NCBI RefSeq assembly: GCF_900186865.1 | Contig: NZ_LT906480.1 | Location: 2,312,001 to 2,376,000 of the forward strand | Direction: 5' to 3' | Source of the DNA: Stenotrophomonas maltophilia | Lineage (GTDB): Bacteria; Pseudomonadota; Gammaproteobacteria; Xanthomonadales; Xanthomonadaceae | Length of the DNA stretch: 64,000 nt | In this document: in pieces, positions 7,365 through 15,083 of the stretch | Numbering within the stretch: position 1 is the first letter of the stretch | Layout: every line of letters begins with the position of its first letter | The notes under the pieces: generated by a model | Databases searched by the model: none | Told to the model about the DNA's origin: nothing | What the model saw: only the letters and a program-made list of their open reading frames with translations | Made by a program: the position numbers and the translations under genes

Positions 7365-9983
7365 GTGCATCGTCTTTCCCTCGTTGTCCGTCTGCTCCTG
7401 CTGCTGATCGCAGTCTGCGCCTTCCCGGCAACTGCAGCCCCGCTGCAGGCGCGATGGGAATTCCGCATGCTGCCCGGCGATGCGCAGGGCGCCGCCCACC
7501 CGGGCCTGCAGCAGTGGCGTGCGGCGAAGGTGCCGGGCAGCGTGCACACCGACCTGCTCGCCCACGCGCTGATCCGCGATCCGTACGTCGGTGCGCCTGA
7601 GGCAGAGCTGCAATGGATCGGGCTGGCTGCCTGGGAATACCGCGCCCGCTTCGACGTGGATGCGGCGACACTGGCCAAGCCCAATGCCGAGCTGCGCTTC
7701 GACGGGCTGGATACCTATGCCGAAGTCAGCCTCAACGGCAGGCCGCTGCTGAGCGCGGACAACGCGCACCGCACCTGGCGTGCGCGCGTGGACGGGCGCC
7801 TGCGCGCGAATGGCAATGAACTGCAGATCGTGTTCCGTTCACCAATCCGCACACTGCTTCCCGGTGTACAGGCGATGCCGCACAAGATCGCCGGCAACTA
7901 TCCTTCGCCCTATGGCGATGAGCCCAAGGACGCGATGGTCGGCAACTTCGCGCGCAAGCCGGCCTATCACTTCGGCTGGGACTGGGGCCCGCGCTATGTC
8001 ACCGCCGGCGTGTGGCGCTGGGTCGACCTGCAGGCCTGGGATGCGCACCGCCTGACCGATCTTGCCGTGCGTACCGATGCATTGAGCGCGGAGCAGGCGA
8101 AGCTGGCCGTGCTGCTGGAGATGGAGCAGGGCGCGGCGGCCGGTTCTGCGGTGGTGAATGTCGATGTGCGCGATCCGCAGGGTCGCATCGTGGCCCAGGT
8201 GCAGCGCACGGTGCTGCTGAAGCCCGGCCAGAACGCCGTCGAAGTACCGGTCGAACTGGTCAAGCCGCAGCGCTGGTGGCCGGTCGGCCACGGTGCACAG
8301 GACCGCTACACCGTGCAGGCCCGCCTGGACGGTGGCGCCGATGCAGCGCTGGTGCGCGAGCAGCGCATCGGCCTGCGCACGGTTGAACTGCGCCGCGAGC
8401 AAGACGGCAAGGGCGGGCAGGGCTTCGCTTTGGTCATCAACGGCGTGGAGATCTTCGCAAAGGGCGCCAACGTCATTCCGTTCGATGCCTTCCCCGCACG
8501 GGTCGACGCCGCGCGCCTGCGCCAGGTGCTGACCGCCGCACGCGACGCCAACATGAACATGCTGCGCAACTGGGGGGGCGGCTACTACGAGGACGATGCC
8601 TTCTTCGACATCGCCGACGAACTGGGCCTGCTGGTCTGGCAGGACTTCATGTTCGGTGGTGGCATGCAGCCGGGCTACGATCCGGCCTTCCGTGCCAGCG
8701 TGGTGGCCGAGGCACGCGACAATGTGCGCCGGCTGCGCCATCACCCCAGCATCGTGCTGTGGTGTGGCAACAACGAGGAAGAAACCGCCTGGAAGGACTG
8801 GGGCCACGGCCGCGACCTGAAGGCGGCCGACCCGGCGTTTGCCGAGAAGGTCTGGCAGGGCTATGTCGACCTGTTCGGCAATGACCTGCGCCAGGTAGTG
8901 GGTGAGGAGGGGCTGGGCGTGCCGTACTGGTCCAGCTCGCCCAGTAACGACCTGGACGAAAAGGCGAACGACTCGACCCGTGGCGACAAGCACTACTGGC
9001 AGGTCTGGGGCAATCCGGCGCTGCCGGTGCAGGCTTACCTGCGCGAGACGCCGCGCTTCATGTCCGAGTACGGCCTGCAGGCATGGCCGTCGGTGGCCAC
9101 CGTGGACCAGATTGCCACCCGCGCCGAGCAGCGCATCGACAGCCCGGTGATCCGCGCGCACCAGAAATTCATGGCCGGCGAGGGCAACAGCCGCCTGCTG
9201 CACTACATCGAACTGGGCTATGGCACGCCGAAGGACTTCGAGGACTTCGTCTACCTCGGCCAGGTGATGCAGGCCGATGGCATCGCGCTGGCCGCGCTGC
9301 ACCATCGCGCCTCGCGGCCGTACACGATGGGCTCGCTGTACTGGCAGCTCAACGACGTCTGGCCGGGTGCTTCATGGTCCAGCGTGGACTACTTCGGTCG
9401 CTGGAAGGCGCTGCACTACGCCGCGCGGCGCTTCTTCGCGCCGGTCACGCTGGCGGCATTGCGTGATGAGGGCAGTACGCGGGTGCGCCTGATCAATGAT
9501 GGCGCTGCCGCAGATGCACATTGGCGGCTGCGGGTGATGGATGTGGATGGCAAGGTGCTGCGTCGTCGCGAGGACGCGGTGACGTTGACGGCGGCGGGCG
9601 TCACCTCGATCGGTGATTTCCGCGATGCCGAGCTGCTGGCCGGTGCCGATCCGAAGCGCACGGTGGCCGTGTTCGAGCTGCTGCAGAACGGGGCGGTCAG
9701 TGCCCGCCAGATCGTCGGATTCGTCGAAGCCAAGGACCAGGTGTTGCCGCGGCAGAAGCTGAAGGCCACCTTGTCCATCGAAGGCGATCACTACCGTCTG
9801 CGCCTGGAAAGCGCGGCTTACGTGCGCGCGACGTGGATCGATTTCGGCGCGCTGGATGTGCAGGTCGAAGACAACCTGCTGGATCTGCTGCCGGGCGAAA
9901 TCCGCGATATCGCGGTGCGTGGCCCGGTGGACCTGACGACCCTGCGCGAAGCAATGAAGCTGAAGACCCTCAACGATCGTTGA
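7365..9983 (+). CDS. GH2 beta-mannosidase, secreted
   Basis: Glycoside hydrolase family 2 beta-mannosidase of 872 aa. I choose the GTG at 7365 because AGGAG at 7354-7358 sits 6 nt before it and the protein then begins with a clean signal peptide (VHRLSLVVRLLLLLIAVCA...ATA); the upstream in-frame ATG at 7293 would translate a SMAG repeat. The fold is jelly-roll, Ig-like, TIM barrel. The acid/base glutamate is in WCGNNEEETAW near residue 465 and the nucleophile is in MSEYGLQAWPS near 565. It should remove the core beta-mannose after alpha-mannosidase trimming. The stop codon lies inside a palindromic terminator. Mannosylglycoprotein endo-beta-mannosidase activity is an alternative within GH2. 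Confidence 0.9.
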   Translation: MHRLSLVVRLLLLLIAVCAFPATAAPLQARWEFRMLPGDAQGAAHPGLQQWRAAKVPGSVHTDLLAHALIRDPYVGAPEAELQWIGLAAWEYRARFDVDAATLAKPNAELRFDGLDTYAEVSLNGRPLLSADNAHRTWRARVDGRLRANGNELQIVFRSPIRTLLPGVQAMPHKIAGNYPSPYGDEPKDAMVGNFARKPAYHFGWDWGPRYVTAGVWRWVDLQAWDAHRLTDLAVRTDALSAEQAKLAVLLEMEQGAAAGSAVVNVDVRDPQGRIVAQVQRTVLLKPGQNAVEVPVELVKPQRWWPVGHGAQDRYTVQARLDGGADAALVREQRIGLRTVELRREQDGKGGQGFALVINGVEIFAKGANVIPFDAFPARVDAARLRQVLTAARDANMNMLRNWGGGYYEDDAFFDIADELGLLVWQDFMFGGGMQPGYDPAFRASVVAEARDNVRRLRHHPSIVLWCGNNEEETAWKDWGHGRDLKAADPAFAEKVWQGYVDLFGNDLRQVVGEEGLGVPYWSSSPSNDLDEKANDSTRGDKHYWQVWGNPALPVQAYLRETPRFMSEYGLQAWPSVATVDQIATRAEQRIDSPVIRAHQKFMAGEGNSRLLHYIELGYGTPKDFEDFVYLGQVMQADGIALAALHHRASRPYTMGSLYWQLNDVWPGASWSSVDYFGRWKALHYAARRFFAPVTLAALRDEGSTRVRLINDGAAADAHWRLRVMDVDGKVLRRREDAVTLTAAGVTSIGDFRDAELLAGADPKRTVAVFELLQNGAVSARQIVGFVEAKDQVLPRQKLKATLSIEGDHYRLRLESAAYVRATWIDFGALDVQVEDNLLDLLPGEIRDIAVRGPVDLTTLREAMKLKTLNDR

Positions 9984-9986
9984 GGG
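9967..9986 (+). terminator. Palindromic terminator overlapping GH2 stop
   Basis: A perfect 20-nt palindrome (CCCTCAACGA and its complement) at 9967-9986 contains the GH2 stop codon TGA (9981-9983). It is followed within 12 nt by TGTTTTGG, giving a plausible intrinsic terminator for the mannoside cluster. Confidence 0.6.
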
Positions 9987-10003
9987 CGGCACATCCTGTT
10001 TTG

Positions 10004-10100
10004 GTAGATGCCAACCTTGGTTGGCACACACCGAACATGCCAACCAAGGTTGGCATCCACCAGACGCGGAGACGGGTAGGTGCGGACCGTTGGTCCGCAC
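10004..10100. repeat. SMAG-type palindrome cluster (three units)
   Basis: Three stem-loops fill the gap between the convergent GH2 and mtnC genes. GTAG at 10004-10007 with TGCCAACC/GGTTGGCA (10009-10016/10019-10026). The same stem again, facing the other way, at 10038-10045/10048-10055, ended by CCAC. A third unit has GTAG at 10076-10079 and a 9-bp stem (10080-10088/10092-10100). Confidence 0.8.
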
Positions 10101-10111
10101 ACCTCTCTTCT

Positions 10112-10807
10112 TTACAGCTGGATCTGCTGGAAGTTCTCGACCCGCTCGTGGCCGTTGGCGGCCTGGCCGATGCGCGGCATCGGGTAATCGTCCAGGCGAT
10201 CGATCAGGCGGGTCTGCAGGCCGGCTTCGCGGGCGGCGTCCAATTCCTCCACCACATCCGACAGGAACACGATCTCGCCGCCCGGCACGCCGATCGCCTG
10301 CACGATGCGGCGGTAGCTGTCGGCCTCGCGCTTGCCGCCGATCTCGGTATCGAACCAGCCCGACACCAGCGGGCTGAGGTCACCGGCATCGCTGAAACCG
10401 AAGAACAGCTTCTGCGCCGGCACCGAGCCGGAGGAGTACACGTACAGCGGCAGGCCGGCGGCATGCCAGCCTTTCAGCACCGGCGCCACTTCCGGGTAGA
10501 AGTGCGCGGTGTAGTCGCCGCGGCGGTAGCCTTCATCCCAGATCAGGCCCTGCAGCGCCTTCAGTGCAGTGTGCTTGCGGTCCTGGTCGATCCAGCCCTG
10601 CAGGGTCTCGGCCACCAGGCTGTCCTGGCAGGCGCCACCGATCTCGGTAGCCACCGCGTCCAGCCAGCGGCGGACCTCCGGCTGCTGGCCATGTTCGGCA
10701 ACGAACGCCGGCAAGGCCTTGCGGGCATAGGGGAACAGCACGTTCTTGACGAACGAGATGCTGCTGGTGGTGCCTTCGATGTCGGTCAGGATGACGCGGG
10801 GCTGCAT
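10112..10807 (-). CDS. mtnC: Acireductone synthase (enolase-phosphatase E1)
   Basis: HAD-superfamily bifunctional enolase-phosphatase of 231 aa in methionine salvage. It converts 2,3-diketo-5-methylthiopentyl-1-phosphate to the acireductone. The nucleophile motif appears as [13 protein letters not shown] near residue 8, where DxEGT is the family hallmark. Later HAD motifs are visible at [15 protein letters not shown] and the acidic [12 protein letters not shown] near residue 185. It begins 3 nt after the mtnD stop, so mtnB-mtnD-mtnC form one minus-strand operon. Length is normal for the family. Confidence 0.95.
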   Translation of the reverse strand: MQPRVILTDIEGTTSSISFVKNVLFPYARKALPAFVAEHGQQPEVRRWLDAVATEIGGACQDSLVAETLQGWIDQDRKHTALKALQGLIWDEGYRRGDYTAHFYPEVAPVLKGWHAAGLPLYVYSSGSVPAQKLFFGFSDAGDLSPLVSGWFDTEIGGKREADSYRRIVQAIGVPGGEIVFLSDVVEELDAAREAGLQTRLIDRLDDYPMPRIGQAANGHERVENFQQIQL

Positions 10808-10810
10808 GGA

Positions 10811-11368
10811 TCAGGACGCCTGGGTAGGTACGTAACGGGGGAACTTCTGCGCGATGTCGGTGCCGGTGAAATGACCCACCCAGCCGTCCGGCTCGGTGAA
10901 GAAGCGGATCGCCACGAAGCTCGGTTCATCGCCCATGTCGAACCAGTGGGTGGTGCCATCGGGCACGGCGATCAGGTCGTCCTTCACGCACTCGATCTCA
11001 TAGACCTTGTCACCCACGTGCAGGGTGAACAGGCCGGAGCCTGCGACGAAGAAGCGCACCTCGTCTTCCTTGTGGAAGTGCTCGTCGAGGAACTTCTTCC
11101 GCAGCTCGGCGCGGTTCGGGTTGTCCGGGGCGATCGAGGCGACGTCCACGCTCTTGAAGCCGCGCTCGGCGACCAGGCGGTCGATGTCCGCACGGTAGGC
11201 AGCGAACACTTCCTCCTGGCTGGCGCCCGGCGCGACTGGCGCGGTGGCCTGCCAGCGCTCGAAGGTGACGCCGATCTTCTGCAGTTCGGCAGCGATGACC
11301 GCGCCGTCCTGGGTGTCCAGCAGCGGCGATTCGGGGCGGGTGTCGTCGTAGATGCGCAGTCGGCTCAT
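10811..11368 (-). CDS. mtnD: Acireductone dioxygenase
   Basis: Cupin metalloenzyme of 185 aa that oxidises acireductone to 2-keto-4-methylthiobutyrate plus formate (Fe form) or to an off-pathway product with CO (Ni form). I start at the ATG at 11368 ([17 protein letters not shown]) rather than the longer open frame. The metal-binding cupin motif is visible in [18 protein letters not shown] near residue 100 and THWFDMG near 140. It lies between mtnB and mtnC and should be co-transcribed with both. Confidence 0.95.
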   Translation of the reverse strand: MSRLRIYDDTRPESPLLDTQDGAVIAAELQKIGVTFERWQATAPVAPGASQEEVFAAYRADIDRLVAERGFKSVDVASIAPDNPNRAELRKKFLDEHFHKEDEVRFFVAGSGLFTLHVGDKVYEIECVKDDLIAVPDGTTHWFDMGDEPSFVAIRFFTEPDGWVGHFTGTDIAQKFPRYVPTQAS

Positions 11369-11459
11369 GGCGGCAGCTTGAACGTCTCGGGGGGAAGACA
11401 GGGTATCAGGGTGGGGCGAGGTGCAGATTCCGGATCGGCATCTGCACCTGCGCGCGGGT

Positions 11460-12101
11460 TCAGCCGCGCAGCTTGCGCAGTTCCAGTTCGCAGTGGAACA
11501 CGAATTCGAAGGCTTCCAGATGACGGCGCGCCTCGGCCATGTCACGGCCCCAGGCGTACAGGCCGTGGCCGTCGATCAGGTAGCCCCACAGGTTCTGGCG
11601 GTCGAGCAGATCATCGACCTGCTTCGAAAGCACGTTCATGTCCTGGGTGTTGGCGAACACCGGTACGTCGATGGCCATCTCGTGGGTGCTGTTGCCGGCG
11701 AAGGCCTTCAGCAGTTCGTAGCCTTCCAGGTGCACATGACCCTGCGGCGCGTACAGGCGCGAGGCAATGGTCTGCACCGGCGAATGGGTGTGCAGTACGC
11801 AGCCGATTTCCGGGAAGCGGCGGTACAGCTGGGTGTGCAGCAGGGTTTCGGCGGAGGGGCGCAACGGGCGGCCGACGGCCTGGCCGTCGAAGTCCACCAC
11901 CATGATGTCGTCCTCGATCAGGCGGCCCTTGTCCTTGCCCGAGACGGTGATCGCGGCGTGGCGGTCGTCCAGGCGGTGGGAGAAGTTGCTGCTGGTGGCC
12001 GGGGTCCAGCCGGCCTGGGCCAGTTCGCGGACGTTGTCGATCAGCAGCTGGGCCAGTTCGCCCAGGCGGGCGGTGTCGTAGGGGAAGGTGGTGGTGTCCA
12101 T
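11460..12101 (-). CDS. mtnB: Methylthioribulose-1-phosphate dehydratase
   Basis: Class II aldolase/adducin-fold zinc enzyme of 213 aa that dehydrates 5-methylthioribulose-1-phosphate in methionine salvage. The zinc-binding HTHSPVQT block is near residue 95, and [14 protein letters not shown] and [22 protein letters not shown] are conserved. The start is either 12101 ([10 protein letters not shown]) or 12110 (three residues longer); neither has a strong Shine-Dalgarno, so this is unsettled. The upstream 250 nt up to the divergent lipoprotein gene show no riboswitch I can recognise. mtnA and mtnK are not in this window. Confidence 0.93.
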   Translation of the reverse strand: MDTTTFPYDTARLGELAQLLIDNVRELAQAGWTPATSSNFSHRLDDRHAAITVSGKDKGRLIEDDIMVVDFDGQAVGRPLRPSAETLLHTQLYRRFPEIGCVLHTHSPVQTIASRLYAPQGHVHLEGYELLKAFAGNSTHEMAIDVPVFANTQDMNVLSKQVDDLLDRQNLWGYLIDGHGLYAWGRDMAEARRHLEAFEFVFHCELELRKLRG

Positions 12102-12353
12102 GGACGGCATTTTACGTGATCCGGCCCGATGCTGGGCCCGCGCGGGTACCGCCTGCCTGCTGCGTGGGCAACGCGAAGCGGTGTGCTGGCAGGCGGCGCG
12201 CAGGGGGTGGATCGAGGCAAGCACAGCGCTGGCTGAATGGGGAGGGCAGCGCTCCCGCTGGAAGCGATTCCGGTCGTGGACAGCCCTCTTGCCGCGAAAC
12301 ATCATCGGATTGCCGCAGAAGTTCCGGCGAGCGCCAAGAAAAGGAGTACTTCG

Positions 12354-12728
12354 ATGATCGCGCGCGCGATGGGGATGATGGGGGTGATTGGCATCATGCT
12401 TGCCAGCAGTGGCTGCACGATGGAATGGGTGAAGATGGATGCGGGTGCGCGGTCATTCGGCCCCGCCCATTCGAGTTGCAGGGCGCAGGCCGACGATCAC
12501 TGGCCGGTCAGGAATGAAGTGGCCACGCGCACCGTCTACGAAGACCGCAAGGTGCCCTGCAGGCTTGATGAAGTCTGCGCCATTGACGGCAAGTACAACA
12601 TGGTACCCATGCCGAAAGAGGAGAGTTACATCGTGGACGTCAACGCGTCCGACCGCAGCAGCGAGTTCAATGCCTGTATGGCCGGTGCCGGCTGGCAGCA
12701 GCAGCTCATCTGGTTCAATCGCCGCTAG
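12354..12728 (+). CDS. Small lipoprotein, paralogue 1
   Basis: Predicted outer-envelope lipoprotein of 124 aa, function unknown. AAGGAG at 12341-12346 fixes the start at the ATG at 12354. The protein has a hydrophobic leader and lipobox LASSGC, so the mature protein begins with Cys near residue 20. Cysteines in [15 protein letters not shown] and FNACMAG and the tail [14 protein letters not shown] are shared with the next gene. The central block [13 protein letters not shown]...VDVNA is also shared. It is the first member of a small local family that also includes a degraded copy. No domain name comes to mind. Confidence 0.75.
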   Translation: MIARAMGMMGVIGIMLASSGCTMEWVKMDAGARSFGPAHSSCRAQADDHWPVRNEVATRTVYEDRKVPCRLDEVCAIDGKYNMVPMPKEESYIVDVNASDRSSEFNACMAGAGWQQQLIWFNRR

Positions 12729-12802
12729 GCGGAGCCGGCGCAGCGGACGACAGGGGCTCGACCGGTTGCTGCTCAACGGAGTCGAGGCAACAGGGGCCAG
12801 CG

Positions 12803-12928
12803 GAGAATGATCTGGCTCTGCGAACCGTTCAGGCGTTGAGGCTGGAGACGAGCAGGGGGCAGGACAAGAACACGTACGGCGTGGACGGAAAGTACGAGCG
12901 CGTGCTGCGACCGGAAATCGAGAAGTGA
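12803..12928 (+). pseudogene. Remnant of a third lipoprotein paralogue
   Basis: Between the two intact lipoprotein genes, one frame reads ENDLALRTV and, 18 residues later, DGKYERVLRPEIEK before a TGA at 12926-12928. This aligns with NEVATRTV and [13 protein letters not shown] of the upstream gene and DGKYKKMLMPKTE of the downstream one, with nearly the same spacing. The start codon, lipobox, the cysteines between the two blocks, and the C-terminal GAGW block are missing. I read it as a decayed or truncated copy from tandem duplication. Confidence 0.6.
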
Positions 12929-12944
12929 TGATGGAGATGGCTAC

Positions 12945-13307
12945 GTGTATGCGATGGCCGTTGCTGCGGGGCTTGCGCTGTTGACCGGCGGTTGTGCGAC
13001 CGAATGGGCACGCTTCAGCGACCATGCCGATCCGCTGGATGAGTCGCGTTGGCACTGCAGGGCCGAAGCGAACGAGAAGTGGCCGGAGAAGATTGAGGTT
13101 GTCGAGCGCACCGAGGAGATCGAGGTGCTGACCGTCTGCAAGGAAGGCGAGACATGCGACGTGGATGGCAAATACAAGAAGATGCTGATGCCAAAGACCG
13201 AGCGCCACACCGTGGACGTCAACGCCAAGGAGAATCACGAGCACTCCATGGGCTGCATGGGCGGCGCAGGCTGGATACAGAAGACCATCTGGTTTGGCCG
13301 CAGATGA
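12945..13307 (+). CDS. Small lipoprotein, paralogue 2
   Basis: Predicted lipoprotein of 120 aa, function unknown, clearly homologous to the lipoprotein encoded about 220 nt upstream. GGAG at 12933-12936 points to the GTG at 12945; ATG at 12954 is an alternative. The lipobox is LTGGC, giving a mature N-terminus CATEWARFSDH. Shared features are the C/EW start, WPEKIEV..RT, VCKEGETCDVDGKYKKMLMPK, VDVNAKE, and the end CMGGAGWIQKTIWFGRR. Six cysteines in the mature part suggest disulfides in the periplasm. Confidence 0.75.
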   Translation: MYAMAVAAGLALLTGGCATEWARFSDHADPLDESRWHCRAEANEKWPEKIEVVERTEEIEVLTVCKEGETCDVDGKYKKMLMPKTERHTVDVNAKENHEHSMGCMGGAGWIQKTIWFGRR

Positions 13308-13344
13308 TCATCGTCGGGCGCCCTGGTCGCTGGGAATGATCATC

Positions 13345-13367
13345 ATCCACGCATGGCGTGGATCCAC
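13345..13367. repeat. SMAG-type palindrome
   Basis: ATCCACGC/GCGTGGAT stem (13345-13352/13356-13363) with ATG loop and a degenerate head CCAC. It lies about 30 nt before the left outer arm of the large structured repeat at 13378-13567, the same arrangement seen at the other copies. Confidence 0.7.
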
Positions 13368-13377
13368 CGGATGCGCC

Positions 13378-13567
13378 GGGAGAGTGTCGAAGGTGGGAGG
13401 GGTGAGGTTGCGGGGGCGTGAGCCGCATGGATGCGGCGACCGAGCTTACAGGGATGTACTTGCAGCGCCCCCCGCAATCTCGCCCCTCCCCGCCAAACCC
13501 TCAGACCCGCTGTTGCCGTTGCCGTTGCTCCGGCTTCAAAGGCGGGTGCAGGGCCGCAGGCCCTGCA
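13378..13567. repeat. Large structured intergenic repeat, copy B
   Basis: One of four copies of an unnamed structured element. Outer arms are 13395-13416 and 13469-13490: 22 pairs, of which 20 are Watson-Crick and 2 are G-U type. The inner hairpin is GCCGCAT-GG-ATGCGGC at 13422-13437. Then comes the conserved linker (CTTACAGGGATGTACTTG), a GTTGCCGTTGCCGTTGC tract after the right arm, and a 9-bp trailing hairpin at 13547-13567 just before the convergent permease stop. The whole 266-nt gap between the lipoprotein and permease genes is this element plus a SMAG unit. Confidence 0.8.
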
Positions 13568-13573
13568 ATCCCT

Positions 13574-15001
13574 TTACTCCACCCGCAGGCGGCTGTGCCG
13601 GAACCCGTAGCAGAAATAGATCACGAAACCGACGAACGTCCACACCCCCATCAGCATCCAGTTGTACATCGTCATCGCTGACAGCAGCGCCAGGCAGCTC
13701 AACACGCCCAGGCTGCAGATCAGCCACGCCATCGGCATGCGGAACGGGCGCGGCAGGTCCGGCTGGGTACGGCGCAGGATCAGCACGCCGGCACAGACTG
13801 CGGCGAACGCGATCAGCGTGCCCATCGAGGTCAGCTCGCCGAGGATGTCCAGCGGGAACAGCGCCGCCAGCAGCGCGATGCCGATGCCGGTGATCACGGT
13901 GTTGATGTGCGGGGTGCGGTACTTCGGGTGGATCCTGGTGAACACCGGCGGCAGCAGGCCGTCGCGGCCCATGATCATGAAGATGCGCGGCTGGCCGATG
14001 ATCATCACCAGCACCACCGAGGACAGGCCGACCAGCGCGCCGACCTCGACCACCCAGCGCAGCCAGCCCAGCTGCGGATGCGCGGCCACGGCAGTCACCA
14101 CCGGCTCATCGGTGCCCAGCAGCTGGAACGGCACCAGGCCGGTCATCACCGCGGCCATCGCGATGTACAGCACGGTGCAGATCACCAGCGACAGCATCAT
14201 GCCGAACGGCATGTCGCGCTGAGGATTCTTCGACTCCTGTGCCGCCACCGACACCGCCTCGAAGCCGATGTAGGCGAAGAACACCATCGCCGCGCCACGC
14301 AGCACGCCTTCCATGCCGTACTTGCCGGGGCCTTCGTTGGCCGGGATGAACGGGGTCCAGTTGCTGGTGTCCACGTACTTCCAGCCGACCACGATGACCA
14401 GCACGATCAGGCCGGTCTTGAGCACGACCATCGCCATGTTCATCGCCGAGGACTTGCTGATGCCGACGTAGCACAGCCAGGTCAGCAGCAGCACCAGTGC
14501 GGCGGCCGGCAGGTTGGCGATCGCGCCGGTGGGGCGCAGCTGTGCGTCCAGTGGCGCACTGACCAGCGCCGCTGGCAGATGGATGTCGAACTGGCTGAGC
14601 AGGCTGAGGAAGTAGCCGGTCCAGCTGACCGCCACCGCCGAGGCGGAGACGCCGTATTCGAGCACCAGCATCCAGCCGATGAACCAGGCCGAGAGCTCGC
14701 CGAAGGTGGCGTAGGTGTAGGTGTAGGCGCTGCCGGAGACCGGCACCATCGAGGCGAACTCGGCATAGGCCAGCGCGCAGAAGGCGCAGCAGATGGCGGC
14801 CAGTACGAAGGACAGCATGATGGCCGGGCCGGCGTGGTTGGCGGCGGCCTGGCCGGTGATGACGAAGATGCCGCCGCCGATCACCGCGCCGATACCGAGG
14901 GCGGTCAGGCCCCAGGGGCCGAGGTGGCGGCGCAGGCTCAGGCCGTTGGCGTCTTCATGGGCGGCATGCGGGTGCTTGGTGGCCCACAGTTGCTTGAACA
15001 T
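13574..15001 (-). CDS. APC-family amino-acid permease
   Basis: Amino acid/polyamine/organocation transporter of 475 aa with about 12 membrane segments. The N-terminal GIGAVIGGGIFVITGQAAANHAGPA is the conserved unwound TM1 substrate region; PVSGSAYTYTYATFGELSAWFIGW, AYIGFEAVSVAAQESKNPQRDMP and the late FRMPMAWLICSLG are also family blocks. It resembles the cationic amino acid transporter/YfnA group. It lies directly downstream of a close paralogue on the same strand, from which it is separated by a terminator-like hairpin. Substrate is not determinable from sequence. Confidence 0.88.
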   Translation of the reverse strand: MFKQLWATKHPHAAHEDANGLSLRRHLGPWGLTALGIGAVIGGGIFVITGQAAANHAGPAIMLSFVLAAICCAFCALAYAEFASMVPVSGSAYTYTYATFGELSAWFIGWMLVLEYGVSASAVAVSWTGYFLSLLSQFDIHLPAALVSAPLDAQLRPTGAIANLPAAALVLLLTWLCYVGISKSSAMNMAMVVLKTGLIVLVIVVGWKYVDTSNWTPFIPANEGPGKYGMEGVLRGAAMVFFAYIGFEAVSVAAQESKNPQRDMPFGMMLSLVICTVLYIAMAAVMTGLVPFQLLGTDEPVVTAVAAHPQLGWLRWVVEVGALVGLSSVVLVMIIGQPRIFMIMGRDGLLPPVFTRIHPKYRTPHINTVITGIGIALLAALFPLDILGELTSMGTLIAFAAVCAGVLILRRTQPDLPRPFRMPMAWLICSLGVLSCLALLSAMTMYNWMLMGVWTFVGFVIYFCYGFRHSRLRVE

Positions 15002-15042
15002 GTGTGGTGGTCTTGTCGAAGCGCGCCACGGGCGGCGCGCGG

Positions 15043-15074
15043 GGAAAACGGACGGGCCGGCGCGAGGCCGGCCC
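15043..15074 (-). terminator. Terminator between the two permease genes
   Basis: A perfect 9-bp hairpin (arms 15050-15058 and 15066-15074, 7-nt loop) lies just after the stop of the upstream permease on the minus strand. It is followed on that strand by CCGTTTTCC, so it resembles an intrinsic terminator. It may reduce read-through into the second permease gene. Confidence 0.6.
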
Positions 15075-15083
15075 GTAGGCGGA

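Noticed and set aside
12102..12353. A SAM-type riboswitch or shared regulatory element upstream of mtnB.
   Set aside because: I could not find a matching fold or conserved core in the 252-nt divergent gap.
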